Source: Xylanimonas cellulosilytica DSM 15894 (GTDB lineage: Bacteria; Actinomycetota; Actinomycetes; Actinomycetales; Cellulomonadaceae). From it: a stretch of DNA of 64,000 bases. Made by a program: the position numbers and the translations under genes. Under the pieces are notes generated by a model. The model was given only the letters and a program-made list of their open reading frames with translations. It was not told where the DNA came from and ran no database searches. Positions 1 to 9,272 of this stretch are shown piece by piece. The stretch is from assembly GCF_000024965.1 (NCBI RefSeq), contig NC_013530.1, positions 1,116,001 to 1,180,000 of the forward strand, written 5' to 3'. Position 1 is the first letter of the stretch. The number at the start of each line of letters is the position of its first letter.

Positions 1-551
1 GACCACAGACTCCCGCGCGCGGTCGTCAGCCGCCTCGACCCCGGACTCCCGCCCGCGGTCGTCAGCGGCCGCGACCTCGGACTCCCGCCCGCGGTCGTCA
101 GCCGCCGCGACCCCGGACTCCCGCCCGCGGTTGTCAGACGCAGGCAAGGCCCTGGCCTCGCGTGCGTCTGACGGTTCCGGGCGGGCGGGCGCGATGGCGG
201 GTGGAGGCATCGGCGTGTCAGAAGGTCGCGAGTCCAGGGCCTTGCCACCGTCTGACAGCTCGGGGAGGGGCGCGGTGGCGGGCGGCCACGGCTGCCCACC
301 GGGAGTGCGTGGGAGTCCGCGGCGCAGGGCAGCCCCGCTCCCGTGGTTGTCAGACGGTGGCAAGACCCGGGTCTTGTGTGCGTCTGACACGTCGGGGTGG
401 GGGGTCAGGGTGTCAGACGGTCGCAGGTGCGGGGACTTGCGTGCGTCTGACAGCTCGGGGGGTGCGGGCGATGGTGGCGCGGCGGCGTCGGGCCATGGGG
501 GGCCGCCGGGGCGGCGGGGGAGGCCGCGGCGGATGCTCTGCGGCGGCGCCG
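1..551. repeat. Geneless repeat array: 36-bp tandem repeats then four inverted repeats
   Basis: This stretch lies downstream of etfA and holds no credible gene. Bases 8-43, 44-79 and 80-115 are three near-identical 36-bp units beginning GACTCCCGC and containing CGCGGTCGTCAG; a fourth unit from 116 is cut short at about 137. Four inverted repeats of about 41-43 bp follow, each opening with TGTCAGA(C)G and closing with CGTCTGAC: 132-172, 215-257, 348-389 and 411-452. Their cores differ, so the ends are better conserved than the middles. This resembles a REP/BIME-like intergenic array. Translations through it are low-complexity Arg/Gly/Ala and were not called. Confidence 0.75.
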
Positions 552-1520
552 TCATCGCGCGGCCTTCGTCTTCTCGATCTCCGCGATGAGCTGCGGCACG
601 ACGGTGAACACGTCGCCCACGACGCCGAGGTCCGCGATGGCGAAGATCGGGGCGTCGGCGTCCTTGTTGATCGCGACGATCGTCGTCGCCGTCTGCATGC
701 CGGCGAGGTGCTGGATGGCACCCGAGATGCCGAGGGCGACGTAGAGCTGCGGCGAGACCTGGACGCCCGTCTGCCCCACCTGGAAGGACTGCGGCACGAA
801 CCCGGCGTCCACCGCGGCACGCGACGCGCCGACGGCGGCGCCCAGCGCGTCGGCGAGCTGCTCGACGAGCGCGAACTGCTCCTTGGTCGCGAGGCCGCGG
901 CCGCCCGAGACGACCTTCTGGGCGCCGCGCAGCTCGGGCCGCCCTGAGCTCTGCGCGGCGGCGACGACCTCGCCGAGAGCGGCACCGCGCGTGCCGCTCG
1001 GGGTGACGTCCAGCTCGACGACGTCGGCCGGCTGCGCCTGCGCACGCGCCTCCACCGCGCCCTGCCGCACCGTGATCACGGGTGCCCCGTGCGTGACCGC
1101 CGAGGTGACGGTGTACGCCCCGCCGTAGGCGGAGTGGCGGGCGATCACGCCCTCGTCGTCGCGCTCGACGGCGATGGCGTCGACGGCGAGGCCTGCGCGG
1201 GCCCGCACCGCGTAGCGGGCCGCGGCCTCCCGGCCCTCGACCGAGTGCGAGGCCAGGACGGCGTCGGGCTGCACGCGGGCGGCCGCGGCGGTCAGCGCGT
1301 CGGCCGCGCTCGCCGAGACCTCGGTGGCGGGGTCCGCGCGCAGCACCGTGACCGCGCCGAGCTCGGCGGCGGCCTTGGCGGCGGCTTCGTCGCCGAGCAC
1401 CAGCGCCACGGGGGTGCCCACCCGGGACGCGGCGCCCAGCAGCGCGGCGGAGGACTTCGCCAGCGTGCCGGCCGGCGTCGTGTCGAGCAGCACCAGGATC
1501 GAACCGGCTGCAGGGATCAT
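552..1520 (-). CDS. etfA: Electron transfer flavoprotein alpha subunit
   Basis: The 322-residue product is a full-length EtfA. EtfA and EtfB form the soluble FAD-containing carrier that takes electrons from acyl-CoA dehydrogenases to the respiratory chain. The N-terminal half is the variable ETF domain. The C-terminal third carries the FAD-binding signature, including [32 protein letters not shown] and [11 protein letters not shown]. The gene is last in a minus-strand operon, 14 bp after etfB, which itself follows an acyl-CoA dehydrogenase, so this ETF is probably the acceptor for that enzyme. The assignment is secure. Confidence 0.96.
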   Translation of the reverse strand: MIPAAGSILVLLDTTPAGTLAKSSAALLGAASRVGTPVALVLGDEAAAKAAAELGAVTVLRADPATEVSASAADALTAAAARVQPDAVLASHSVEGREAAARYAVRARAGLAVDAIAVERDDEGVIARHSAYGGAYTVTSAVTHGAPVITVRQGAVEARAQAQPADVVELDVTPSGTRGAALGEVVAAAQSSGRPELRGAQKVVSGGRGLATKEQFALVEQLADALGAAVGASRAAVDAGFVPQSFQVGQTGVQVSPQLYVALGISGAIQHLAGMQTATTIVAINKDADAPIFAIADLGVVGDVFTVVPQLIAEIEKTKAAR

Positions 1521-1534
1521 CGTCGTTCCCGTCC

Positions 1535-2308
1535 TCAGATCAGGTGGTTCTCGGCGAGGAACGCGGCCAGCCGGACGCCCGCGTCGCCGTCGTCGGTGAT
1601 CGTGACGCCGGCGGCGCGCGGGGGCCGGGCCTCGACGGCGAGCATGATGGAACGGGCCGTGCTCAGATCCTCGGCGTCGATGCCGAGGTCGGCGAGCGTG
1701 AGCACGTCCAGCGGCTTCTTCTTGGCCGCGATGATGCCCTTGAAGTTCGGGAACCGGGCGTCGGGCAGCGCCTCGGTGATCGAGACGACCGCCGGGAGAT
1801 CGGCCTGCACCCGCACCGTCGCGTCGTCCGTGACGCGTGTGCCGCCGACCTCCGTCTCGCCGAGGGTGACGTCGGCGAGGTTCGTCAGGTTCGGGACGCC
1901 CAGCAGCTCGGCCAGCATGGCAGGCAGCACCCCGCCCATGCCGTCCGTGGACTGGTTGCCCGCGATCACCACGTCGTACCCGACCTTACCGAGCGCCGCG
2001 GCGATGACCTCCGCCGTCAGGCCGAGGTCGGCCCCGACGAGCCCGTCGTCGACCACGTGGGTGGCGGCCCCCGCACCCATCGCCAAGCATTTGCGGACCG
2101 TGGCGGTCGCACCGTCGGGGGCGACGGTCAGCACGTGCACCTCGGTGCCCTCGTGCGCGTCGGCGTAGGTGAGCGCGACCTCCAGGGCGCGCTCACCGAT
2201 CTCGTCGGCGACGTTCGACGACGTGCGCTCGGCCAGACCCGTCTCGAGACTGAGCGTGCGCTCGCCGTAGGTGTCGGGCACCTCTTTGACCAGGACGACG
2301 ATCCTCAT
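1535..2308 (-). CDS. etfB: Electron transfer flavoprotein beta subunit
   Basis: The 257-residue product begins [19 protein letters not shown] and has the family motifs [32 protein letters not shown] and [13 protein letters not shown]. EtfB binds AMP and pairs with EtfA. I chose the ATG at 2308 because the typical beta-subunit N-terminus starts exactly there; the frame runs further upstream but only through the antisense of the dehydrogenase gene. It starts 8 bp after the dehydrogenase stop codon, so the two are almost certainly cotranscribed and translationally coupled. Confidence 0.96.
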   Translation of the reverse strand: MRIVVLVKEVPDTYGERTLSLETGLAERTSSNVADEIGERALEVALTYADAHEGTEVHVLTVAPDGATATVRKCLAMGAGAATHVVDDGLVGADLGLTAEVIAAALGKVGYDVVIAGNQSTDGMGGVLPAMLAELLGVPNLTNLADVTLGETEVGGTRVTDDATVRVQADLPAVVSITEALPDARFPNFKGIIAAKKKPLDVLTLADLGIDAEDLSTARSIMLAVEARPPRAAGVTITDDGDAGVRLAAFLAENHLI

Positions 2309-2316
2309 GGGGGCGG

Positions 2317-3483
2317 CTACCGGCGGCCGGTCACGCTGCGGGCGACGATCTCGCGCATCACCTCGTTGGTGCCGCCGTAGATGCGGTGCACGCGGGCGTC
2401 GACGAACGCGCGGGCGATCGGGTACTCCAGGATGTAGCCGTAGCCGCCGTGGAGCTGGACGCCCTGGTCGAGGACCTCCCACTCCCGCTCGGTGCACCAG
2501 AACTTCACCTTGGCGGCCTCGTCGGCGGTGAGCTCTCCCTGCCGGTAGAGGGTCATCGCCCGGTCCAGGAACGCCCACATCGCGTCGACCGTGGTGGCCA
2601 TCTCCGCGAGGCGGAACCGGGTGTTCTGGAAGTCGACGATCGGCTGGCCGAAGGCCTCGCGGCTGGTGGTGTAGTCGAGCGTCCACCCGAGGGCGGCCTC
2701 CGCGACGGCCGCGGCGACGGCGCCGATCGAGAGGCGTTCGAGCGGCAGGTTCATCATGAGCTGCAGGAACCCGCGGCCCTCGACGCCGCCGATGAGGTTC
2801 TCGTCCGGCACGAAGACGTCGGTGAAGCTGAGCTCGGCCGTGTCGTGGCCGGGGAAGCCCATCTTGTGCAGCGTCTTGCTGTGCTCGAAGCCGGCCATGC
2901 CGTCCTCGACGAGGATCAGGGAGAACGCGTCCGGGCGGTTGCCCTCGCCGGTCTTGACGAAGGTCACGACGACGTCGGCCGTCTTGCCGCTGGAGATGAA
3001 CGTCTTGGCACCGTTGACGACGTAGCCGCCGTCGACCTTCTTCGCGGTCGTCTTCACGGCGCGCAGGTCGCTGCCGGCGCCCGGCTCGGTCATCGCGAGC
3101 GCACCGAGCACCTCGGCGGTCGCCATCCGGGGCAGCCACTGCTGTTTCTGGGCGTCCGTGCCGAAGTGGGCGAGGTAGGGCACCGCGAGGTCGTCCTGGA
3201 TGCCGAACGCCCCGGCCAGGGGCGAGCCGATGCCGCTGCGGATGATCTCCTCGTTGACGACGCTGCGGAAGCGGTAGTCCATGAGCATCCCGCCGCCGCC
3301 GAAGTCCTCCGGGACGGAGAGGCCGACGAGCCCGTGCTCGGCCGCGGCCCGCATGGTGTTGCGGTCGACCTCGCCGTCGCGGTCCCACTGCTCGGCCTTC
3401 TCGCGGGTCAGGTACCGCTTGACGAACTCCTTGACGACCTCGCGGAACGCGTCGTGGTCCTCGTCGTAGATGTCGCGCTGCAT
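2317..3483 (-). CDS. Acyl-CoA dehydrogenase family protein
   Basis: This 388-residue flavoenzyme would catalyse alpha,beta-dehydrogenation of an acyl-CoA and pass electrons to the ETF encoded just downstream. The fold is visible in order: an N-terminal helical domain, the FAD/substrate segment LGALAMTEPGAGSDLRAVKT, YVVNGAKTFISSG, and a C-terminal helical domain ending in QLHGGYGY and RIYGGTNEVMREIVARS. The ATG at 3483 has an upstream GAGGGG ribosome-binding site; an in-frame start at 3558 would overlap the predicted promoter. It is first of three genes with etfB and etfA. Chain-length specificity cannot be read from sequence. Confidence 0.92.
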   Translation of the reverse strand: MQRDIYDEDHDAFREVVKEFVKRYLTREKAEQWDRDGEVDRNTMRAAAEHGLVGLSVPEDFGGGGMLMDYRFRSVVNEEIIRSGIGSPLAGAFGIQDDLAVPYLAHFGTDAQKQQWLPRMATAEVLGALAMTEPGAGSDLRAVKTTAKKVDGGYVVNGAKTFISSGKTADVVVTFVKTGEGNRPDAFSLILVEDGMAGFEHSKTLHKMGFPGHDTAELSFTDVFVPDENLIGGVEGRGFLQLMMNLPLERLSIGAVAAAVAEAALGWTLDYTTSREAFGQPIVDFQNTRFRLAEMATTVDAMWAFLDRAMTLYRQGELTADEAAKVKFWCTEREWEVLDQGVQLHGGYGYILEYPIARAFVDARVHRIYGGTNEVMREIVARSVTGRR

Positions 3484-3529
3484 GGCTTCACCCCTCGTCG
3501 CGCCGGGCTCCCTTGCCCGGACCTCTTCG

Positions 3530-3558
3530 AGTATGCCTGAGACGGAGTAGCGCGACAA
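3530..3558 (-). promoter_or_regulatory. Candidate promoter of the acyl-CoA dehydrogenase/ETF operon
   Basis: On the minus strand a TTGTCG box (3553-3558) is followed after 17 bp by CATACT (3530-3535). This gives a leader of about 40 nt before the ATG at 3483. Seen by eye only. Confidence 0.45.
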
Positions 3559-3609
3559 GGGATCATCGAGGGCGTCAAGGTGACACTGCGTCTCATGCGT
3601 GCGTCATGG

Positions 3610-4572
3610 TCACGCACCGTCGCCCGGCGTCGTCCCGACGGCGGGGCGCGTGCCTCGTGCGCGTCGCACCAGCCCTGCGCCTGCTCGCCATGCCAGCGCC
3701 AGCACGCCCGCGACCGCGAGCCAGGGCAGCACCGCGCCGACGGTCACGGCGGCGGCGCGCCCGAAGGCGGCCAGCGCGTCCCAGCCTGCCTCGAGCCCGC
3801 CGCGGAACCCGGTGGCCGGGGGCGCCAGCGCCGCGACCGCGGCCTCGTCGGCGGTGACCCACACCTCGAGCGTGGACATCGCCACGCGGTCGGACAGGTC
3901 GGCGCGCTGCGCCTTGAGCGCGTCGAGGTCGCCCTGGCGGCTGGCGAGCTCCTGCTCGACGCGCAGCAGGTCCTCGGTGTCGCCGGCCTGCGCCATGAGC
4001 TCGGTCAGGCGGGCGGTCGAGGTCTCGAGCGCGGCGATGCGGGCGTCGAGGTCGCGGCCGGTCGCGGTGACGTCCTCCTTGGTGAGGGAGACGTCGGCGA
4101 CGTCTCCGAGGCTGCGCAGGGCCTCGAGCGTGGAGTTGACCCGGTCGGCGGGCAGCCGCAGCGTCAGGCGGGCGCTGGCCGGCTCGGTGTCGGAACCGCG
4201 CGACTCCTGGCGCCGCTCGACGCGGCCGCCGGCCTGCTCGGTGAGGGTCGCGATGCGTGCGGCGGCGTCGGCGGGGTCCTCGGTCACGAGGGTCGCGGTG
4301 CCGGTGGTGATCACCTCGCGTGCGGCGGCCTCGGCGGCCGCACGGTCGACGTCGCCGGCGGGGGACTCCGCGCCGTCGTAGGCGGCGGCGCCGAGCTCGT
4401 CGCCGGCCACCGCGCCCGCGGGCACGCGCTGCTCCGACGTCTCGAACGCGCCGTCGGACGCCGCATCGCTGCCGCTGCCGCTGCAGCCGGCGGCGAGCAG
4501 CGTCGCGGTGACGACGACGGCGAGGGCTCCGGCACGGCGGCGGGCGGGCGTTCGGGGGCGCAGGGCTTCCAT
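3610..4572 (-). CDS. DUF4349 domain lipoprotein
   Basis: A 320-residue envelope protein. The first 30 residues are a lipoprotein signal: Arg-rich start, hydrophobic stretch, and lipobox LLAAGC with Cys30 as the lipidation site. The middle matches the DUF4349 pattern: a segment on intramolecular sums (ARIATLTEQAGGRVERR, RLTLRLPADRVNSTLEALRSLGDV), then a coiled coil of about 70 residues rich in Glu, Leu and Arg. One transmembrane helix near residue 280 is followed by an Arg-rich cytoplasmic tail, so the protein may be anchored at both ends. The function of the family is unknown. It stands alone, divergent from the ROK regulator. Confidence 0.8.
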   Translation of the reverse strand: MEALRPRTPARRRAGALAVVVTATLLAAGCSGSGSDAASDGAFETSEQRVPAGAVAGDELGAAAYDGAESPAGDVDRAAAEAAAREVITTGTATLVTEDPADAAARIATLTEQAGGRVERRQESRGSDTEPASARLTLRLPADRVNSTLEALRSLGDVADVSLTKEDVTATGRDLDARIAALETSTARLTELMAQAGDTEDLLRVEQELASRQGDLDALKAQRADLSDRVAMSTLEVWVTADEAAVAALAPPATGFRGGLEAGWDALAAFGRAAAVTVGAVLPWLAVAGVLALAWRAGAGLVRRARGTRPAVGTTPGDGA

Positions 4573-4709
4573 GACCTGAGTGTGTCGTGGGCAACACGCT
4601 TCTGACGGCGCGCCCGGTCACCGTCCGGTCACGATTCGCACCGGCCGTGGCCAGCATCACGATTCGGTCACAGGTGGCCGTCGAGTGCCATGGCCATGGA
4701 CGGGACCTC

Positions 4710-4728
4710 GTTAAGACGCTTTACTAAC
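4710..4728. promoter_or_regulatory. Putative ROK repressor operator
   Basis: Bases 4710-4728 read GTTAAGACGCTTTACTAAC, with GTTA/TAAC inverted ends and AT-rich content in a GC-rich region. The site ends 4 bp before the regulator's ATG, a position that would allow autorepression. Confidence 0.5.
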
Positions 4729-4732
4729 AAAC

Positions 4733-5884
4733 ATGTCCTCGATGACCACCGGCGGGTCGAGGCGGGCCCTCGGGTCCGGACTTCGCGCCACGGCCAAGGT
4801 GCTTCCCGAGCACACTCGCGCCCACAACCGCGCGATGGTGCTCCAGCACCTCTTCCACGAGGGCCCGACGTCGCGGGCCGACCTCGCGCGGGCCACGTCG
4901 CTCACGCGCGTCACCGTCTCCGACCTCATCAACGTGCTCATGGCCGAGGGCCTGGTCGAGGAGCTCGGCGTCCAGCGCGGCCGCGGCGTCGGCAAGCCCG
5001 CGATCCTCGTCGGGATGCGCACGGACGCCTTCCAGATCGTCGCCGTCGATCTCTCGGACGACACCGTGATGCGCGGCGCCGTCCTGACCCTCACGGGCGA
5101 GGCGGTGGTGCGCCGCTCGCTCGCCGTCGACGACCGCACCGGCGACGAGCTCGTCGCCCTCATCGAGCGCTTCGCGCGCCGCCTGGTCGCCGCCGCCACC
5201 CAACCCGTCATCGGCGTCGGCATCGGAGCACCCGGCGTCATCGACGGCTCCGGCCGCGTCCACGAGGCCCCCAACCGCAAGTGGGTCGACCTGCCGCTCG
5301 CCGCGATCCTCTCGGACCGCCTCGGCCTGCCCGTCCAGGTCGCCAACGACGCCGACGTCGCCGCGCTCGGCGAGTACACCTACGGAGGTGCGTCCGACTC
5401 GCTGCTCGTCGTCACCGTCGGGCAGGGCGTCGGCGCCGGGCTCGTCGTCGACGGCTCGCGCGTGTACGGCACGAACAGCGCCGCCGGCGAGCTCGGCCAC
5501 GTCACCGTCGTCGACGACGGCGAGGAGTGCGCCTGCGGACGCCGCGGCTGCCTCGAGACCCTGCTCTCCGCCCCGAACCTGCGCCGCGCCGTCGAGAATC
5601 TGGACGCCGACGAGGCCACCATGGTTCTCGCGCGCGTCGGACGCATCCTCGGAACCACGCTCGCCCCCGTGGTCTCCGCCCTGAACCTCGGCGAGGTGCT
5701 GCTGTGCGGCCCCGCCGACCTGCTCGACGGCGCGCTGCGCGAGGCTGCGCACGCCACCGTCGTCGAGCGGACCATGCCGGCCGTCAGCGCAGGGCTACGG
5801 CTGCGGATGGCGACGCTGGACGACGACGTGGTGCTCGCGGGCGCCGCCGTCCTCGTGCTCGGTGCCCAGCTGGGGGTGTCATGA
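4733..5884 (+). CDS. ROK family transcriptional regulator (NagC/XylR type)
   Basis: A 383-residue sugar-responsive repressor. The N-terminus holds a winged helix-turn-helix (HNRAMVLQHLFHEGPTSRADLARATSLTRVTVSDLINVL, about residues 24-63). The ROK sugar-binding domain follows, with GVGIGAPGVID, a kinase-like AGELGHVTVV segment and the zinc motif CACGRRGCLE. Such proteins bind operators and release them on binding a sugar or sugar phosphate. It heads an operon of sugar ABC genes, a ROK kinase and nagB, so its likely effector is an amino sugar or its phosphate. A candidate operator sits directly upstream. ATG 4733 was chosen; a second in-frame ATG lies at 4742-4750. Confidence 0.9.
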   Translation: MSSMTTGGSRRALGSGLRATAKVLPEHTRAHNRAMVLQHLFHEGPTSRADLARATSLTRVTVSDLINVLMAEGLVEELGVQRGRGVGKPAILVGMRTDAFQIVAVDLSDDTVMRGAVLTLTGEAVVRRSLAVDDRTGDELVALIERFARRLVAAATQPVIGVGIGAPGVIDGSGRVHEAPNRKWVDLPLAAILSDRLGLPVQVANDADVAALGEYTYGGASDSLLVVTVGQGVGAGLVVDGSRVYGTNSAAGELGHVTVVDDGEECACGRRGCLETLLSAPNLRRAVENLDADEATMVLARVGRILGTTLAPVVSALNLGEVLLCGPADLLDGALREAAHATVVERTMPAVSAGLRLRMATLDDDVVLAGAAVLVLGAQLGVS

Positions 5885-6020
5885 GCCCACCCCAGCCATG
5901 AGCCCCGGCCCCGACCCCGCGACACACCGGGCCCTCAGCCTGAGGAACCGGACCGGCATCACCCACCACCCCACGCGCGACGTCATCGCCGTCGATGCAT
6001 CAGCGGAAGGAAACACCCCA

Positions 6021-7364
6021 GTGAAGAGGAACCGCCTCGTCGCCACGACCGTGGCCTCGACCATCACCCTGGCGCTCGCGCTCACCGCCTGCGGCGGCGG
6101 GGGCACCGGCGACGGCGCGTCGCCCGAGCCCGACGACACCGCCACCGGCGCCGCGGAGGGCGCCACCATCACCATGTGGGTCGCCGGTGGTGACACCCCG
6201 CAGGAGCTGCGCGACTACCTCATCGACACCTTCGCGGAGGAGAACCCCGGCTCGACCCTCGTCATCGAGGAGCAGGCCTGGGGCGACCTGATCCCCGCCC
6301 TGACCACCGCGCTGCCCGACGCCGCCAACACCCCCGACGTCGTCGAGATCGGCAACACCCAGGCCCCGACGTTCACCACGGTCGGCGCCTTCCGCGAGAT
6401 CTCCCCGGAGCTCTTCGAGGAGCTGGGCGGCGACAAGCTGCTCCCGTCCTTCGTCGAGGTCGGCTCCGTGGGCGACTCGATCTACGCCCTGCCGTACTAC
6501 TTCGGCTCGCGCTACATGTTCTTCCGCGCGGACATCTGGGGCGAGGCAGGCCTCGAGGTGCCGACGACGCTGGCCGAGTTCGACGAGGCCGTCGCCGCGC
6601 TGCGCACCGACACCCAGTCGGGCCTGGCCATGGGCGGCCAGGACTGGCGCAACGGCATCTCCTGGGTCTTCGCCAACGGTGGTGAGCTCGCCACCTTCGA
6701 CGGCTCCAAGTGGACCTCGACGCTGTCCGACCCGAACACGATCGCGGGCCTCGAGGAGTGGCAGCAGGTCTTCGCCACGGCGTCGAACAACGCGACGACG
6801 GACCGCGACCTGGCCTACTGGGAGTTCATCAACGACGGTACCGACGGCGAGGCCCCGGCCGCCGCGACGATCATGGCCCCGGGCTGGGCCCGCTGGTCGA
6901 TCGGTGACCTGACCACGAACGACGCCGGCGACGAGGTCCGCGACGGCATGGCCGACGAGTCCCGGTTCGACATCTTCGCCCTGCCGGGCGTCGACGGCGG
7001 CGTCGCCCCCGTGTTCGCCGGTGGCTCGAACATCGGCATCTCGGCCACGTCGCAGAACCCCGAGCTGGCCGAGAACCTCCTGCGCATCATCTTCTCGCCG
7101 GAGTACCAGCAGCTGCTGGGCGAGAACGGCCTGGGCCCGGCCAACGCGGACTACGCCTCCGCGCTGGGTGACGACAAGTTCGCCCAGACGATGATCGAGA
7201 CCGCACAGGCCTCGAAGCTCACCCCGGCCGCGCCGGGCTGGGCCGCCATCGAGGGCGCGTTCGTCCTGGAGGAGCTCTTCCAGGCCATCGCCGAGGGTGG
7301 TGACGTCGAGGCCCTGGCTGCCGAGTACGACGCTCGCCTGACCCCGATGCTGAACGGCCAGTGA
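6021..7364 (+). CDS. Sugar ABC transporter substrate-binding lipoprotein
   Basis: A 447-residue family-1 extracellular solute-binding protein. The GTG at 6021 is preceded by GGAAGG and gives a textbook lipoprotein signal with lipobox LTAC (Cys24). The mature part shows TITMWVAGGDTPQELRDYL, a DVVEIGNTQAP segment, YALPYYFGSRYMFFRADIW, and a C-terminal PNSP-like tail ending YDARLTPML. It would capture an oligosaccharide or amino sugar at the cell surface and deliver it to the two permeases downstream. The 136 bp before it contain no clear promoter, so it may be read through from the regulator gene. The substrate is inferred only from context (nagB). Confidence 0.92.
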   Translation: MKRNRLVATTVASTITLALALTACGGGGTGDGASPEPDDTATGAAEGATITMWVAGGDTPQELRDYLIDTFAEENPGSTLVIEEQAWGDLIPALTTALPDAANTPDVVEIGNTQAPTFTTVGAFREISPELFEELGGDKLLPSFVEVGSVGDSIYALPYYFGSRYMFFRADIWGEAGLEVPTTLAEFDEAVAALRTDTQSGLAMGGQDWRNGISWVFANGGELATFDGSKWTSTLSDPNTIAGLEEWQQVFATASNNATTDRDLAYWEFINDGTDGEAPAAATIMAPGWARWSIGDLTTNDAGDEVRDGMADESRFDIFALPGVDGGVAPVFAGGSNIGISATSQNPELAENLLRIIFSPEYQQLLGENGLGPANADYASALGDDKFAQTMIETAQASKLTPAAPGWAAIEGAFVLEELFQAIAEGGDVEALAAEYDARLTPMLNGQ

Positions 7365-7367
7365 CAC

Positions 7368-7405
7368 TCCCCGGGGTGCGGGGCTACGGCCCCGCACCCC
7401 GGGAG
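7368..7405 (+). terminator. Intercistronic stem-loop after the binding-protein gene
   Basis: A 13-bp perfect stem (CGGGGTGCGGGGC at 7372-7384, complement at 7389-7401) sits between the binding-protein and permease genes with no T-run. Such hairpins often stabilise upstream mRNA or partly terminate, which would explain higher binding-protein levels. Confidence 0.55.
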
Positions 7406-7436
7406 CACCGGCTCGACCTGCAAAGGAGCTCACCCC

Positions 7437-8363
7437 GTGGCCACCACCACCGTGCTCGGCGCGCCCGTCCGGCAGCGCCGCAAGCCCGTCACGCCCTACC
7501 TGCTGATGATCCCCGCGGTCGCCGTGCTGCTGCTCGGTCTCGGGTACCCGGTCTACTGGCAGATCGTCACGTCGTTCCAGGAGTTCGGCCTCGCGCAGCA
7601 GTTCGGCCAGCCGCCGACGTTCGCCGGCCTGGACAACTACGCCCGCATCTTCGCTGACGACCGCACCTTCGCCGTCGTCGTCCGGTCCATCGTCTTCTGC
7701 CTGGTGACCGCGTTCTCGACCGTCATCCTGGGCCTGCTGCTCGCCCTGCTGATGCGTGCGGTCCACGGCGCCGTCAAGGTGATCCTCCAGATCGCGCTGC
7801 TGCTCGCGTGGGCCACCCCCGTCGTCGCGTCGGTGACCGTGTTCCGCTGGCTCTTCGACTCGCGCACCGGCGTCATCAACTGGCTGCTCGTGCAGGCCGG
7901 GCTGACGCAGTACCAGGGGCACAACTGGCTCGCCCAGCCGCTGAGCTTCTTCTTCGTGGCCGCTCTGATCATCGTGTGGATGTCCGTGCCGTTCGTCGCG
8001 CTCTCGCTGTTCGCCGGGCTCACCCAGGTGCCGGACGAGCTGCTGGAGGCCGCGCGGATCGACGGCGCCGGCAGCACGCAGATCCTGGTGCGCATCCTCA
8101 TGCCGCTCGTGCGGCCCGTGCTCGCGATCGTGCTGCTGCTCCAGATCATCTGGAACCTGCGCGTCTTCGCGCAGATCCGGCTCCTGCAGGACGCCGGTGC
8201 CGACGTCCGCCGCACCAACCTGCTGGGCAACCTGATCTACGAGCTGGGCATGGGATCGCAGAACTTCGGCGGTGCGGCCGCCGTGTCGATCTTCGTCCTG
8301 CTGCTCACCATCGCGCTGTCGGCACCGTACGTCCGCAGCCTCATGAAGGAGGACGCGGCATGA
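7437..8363 (+). CDS. Sugar ABC transporter permease (MalF type)
   Basis: A 308-residue membrane protein with six predicted helices and the EAA loop near residues 200-220 (EAARIDGAGSTQILVRILMPL) that docks the ATPase. It starts at GTG 7437, seven bases after AAAGGAGCT. It overlaps the next permease by an ATGA junction. Together they form the channel of a CUT1-type importer. No ATPase gene occurs in the operon; actinobacterial CUT1 systems commonly share one MsiK-type ATPase encoded elsewhere. Confidence 0.93.
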   Translation: MATTTVLGAPVRQRRKPVTPYLLMIPAVAVLLLGLGYPVYWQIVTSFQEFGLAQQFGQPPTFAGLDNYARIFADDRTFAVVVRSIVFCLVTAFSTVILGLLLALLMRAVHGAVKVILQIALLLAWATPVVASVTVFRWLFDSRTGVINWLLVQAGLTQYQGHNWLAQPLSFFFVAALIIVWMSVPFVALSLFAGLTQVPDELLEAARIDGAGSTQILVRILMPLVRPVLAIVLLLQIIWNLRVFAQIRLLQDAGADVRRTNLLGNLIYELGMGSQNFGGAAAVSIFVLLLTIALSAPYVRSLMKEDAA

Positions 8364-9271
8364 GCGCCGTGACGACGACCCCGTCGACCGCGACCCGCGG
8401 CACCGCCGCGACGCCGAGGCGCCGGCGCTGGACCGGGCGGCGCGCCGGCAAGTGGGTGCTGTCCCTCGTGGCGCTCCTGCTCGCCGCGGTGTGGGCGTTC
8501 CCCGTGTACTGGATGGTGCTGTCGGCGTTCACGCCCAACGCGCGCCTGCGGGCCACCACACCCAACTTCCTGCCCACCAACGCCACCCTGCGCAACTTCC
8601 AGCGCCTGCTGGAGAGCGACAGCAACTTCTGGCCGGCCCTGCGGATGAGCCTCGGCGTCACCTTCCTGACCGTGTTCCTCGTGCTGCTGTTCGCGTTCCT
8701 CGCGGCGCTGGCGGTCTCGCGGTACCGGTTCAAGGGCCGCAAGTCGTTCATCCTCGCGGTGCTGTTCATCCAGATGCTCCCTGCCGAGGGCCTGTTCATC
8801 GCGCAGTACAAGATGCTGGCCAGCACGGGGATGCTGAACCGGACCCTGGGCATCTCGATCCTCTACACGGCCGCCGTGGTGCCCTTCACGATCTGGATGC
8901 TGCGCGGGTTCGTCGCAGGCATCCCGGCCGACCTGGAGGAGGCCGCGATGGTCGACGGCCTCTCCCGCACCCAGGCGTTCCTGCGAATCACCCTGCCGCT
9001 GCTGGCCCCCGGCCTGGTCGCCTCGGGCGTGTACGCGTTCCTCCAGGCGTGGAACGAGTTCACGATCGCCCTCGTGGCGCTGCCCGGGCAGTCGAGCCAG
9101 ACGCTGCCGCTGTGGCTGCGCGGGTTCATCAACGCCTCGGCGGCCCGCGGCGTCGACTGGGCGACCGTCATGGCCGCCTCCACGCTGCTCGCCATCCCCG
9201 TGATCATCTTCTTCCTGTTCGTGCAGGGGCGGATGACCAGCGGCCTCGTCTCCGGCGCGGTCAAGGGCTGA
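8360..9271 (+). CDS. Sugar ABC transporter permease (MalG type)
   Basis: A 303-residue permease with a basic N-terminus, six helices and the EAA loop EEAAMVDGLSRTQAFLRITLPLLAPGL (about residues 193-219). The ATG at 8360 overlaps the stop codon of the preceding permease, and GAAGGAGG lies 7 bases upstream. It ends one base before the ROK kinase start. It is the second half of the importer channel. Confidence 0.93.
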   Translation: MSAVTTTPSTATRGTAATPRRRRWTGRRAGKWVLSLVALLLAAVWAFPVYWMVLSAFTPNARLRATTPNFLPTNATLRNFQRLLESDSNFWPALRMSLGVTFLTVFLVLLFAFLAALAVSRYRFKGRKSFILAVLFIQMLPAEGLFIAQYKMLASTGMLNRTLGISILYTAAVVPFTIWMLRGFVAGIPADLEEAAMVDGLSRTQAFLRITLPLLAPGLVASGVYAFLQAWNEFTIALVALPGQSSQTLPLWLRGFINASAARGVDWATVMAASTLLAIPVIIFFLFVQGRMTSGLVSGAVKG

Positions 9272-9272
9272 C

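Noticed and set aside
8-137. CRISPR array or minisatellite-coded protein
   Set aside because: The 36-bp units abut directly with no spacers, and the frames through them are low complexity.
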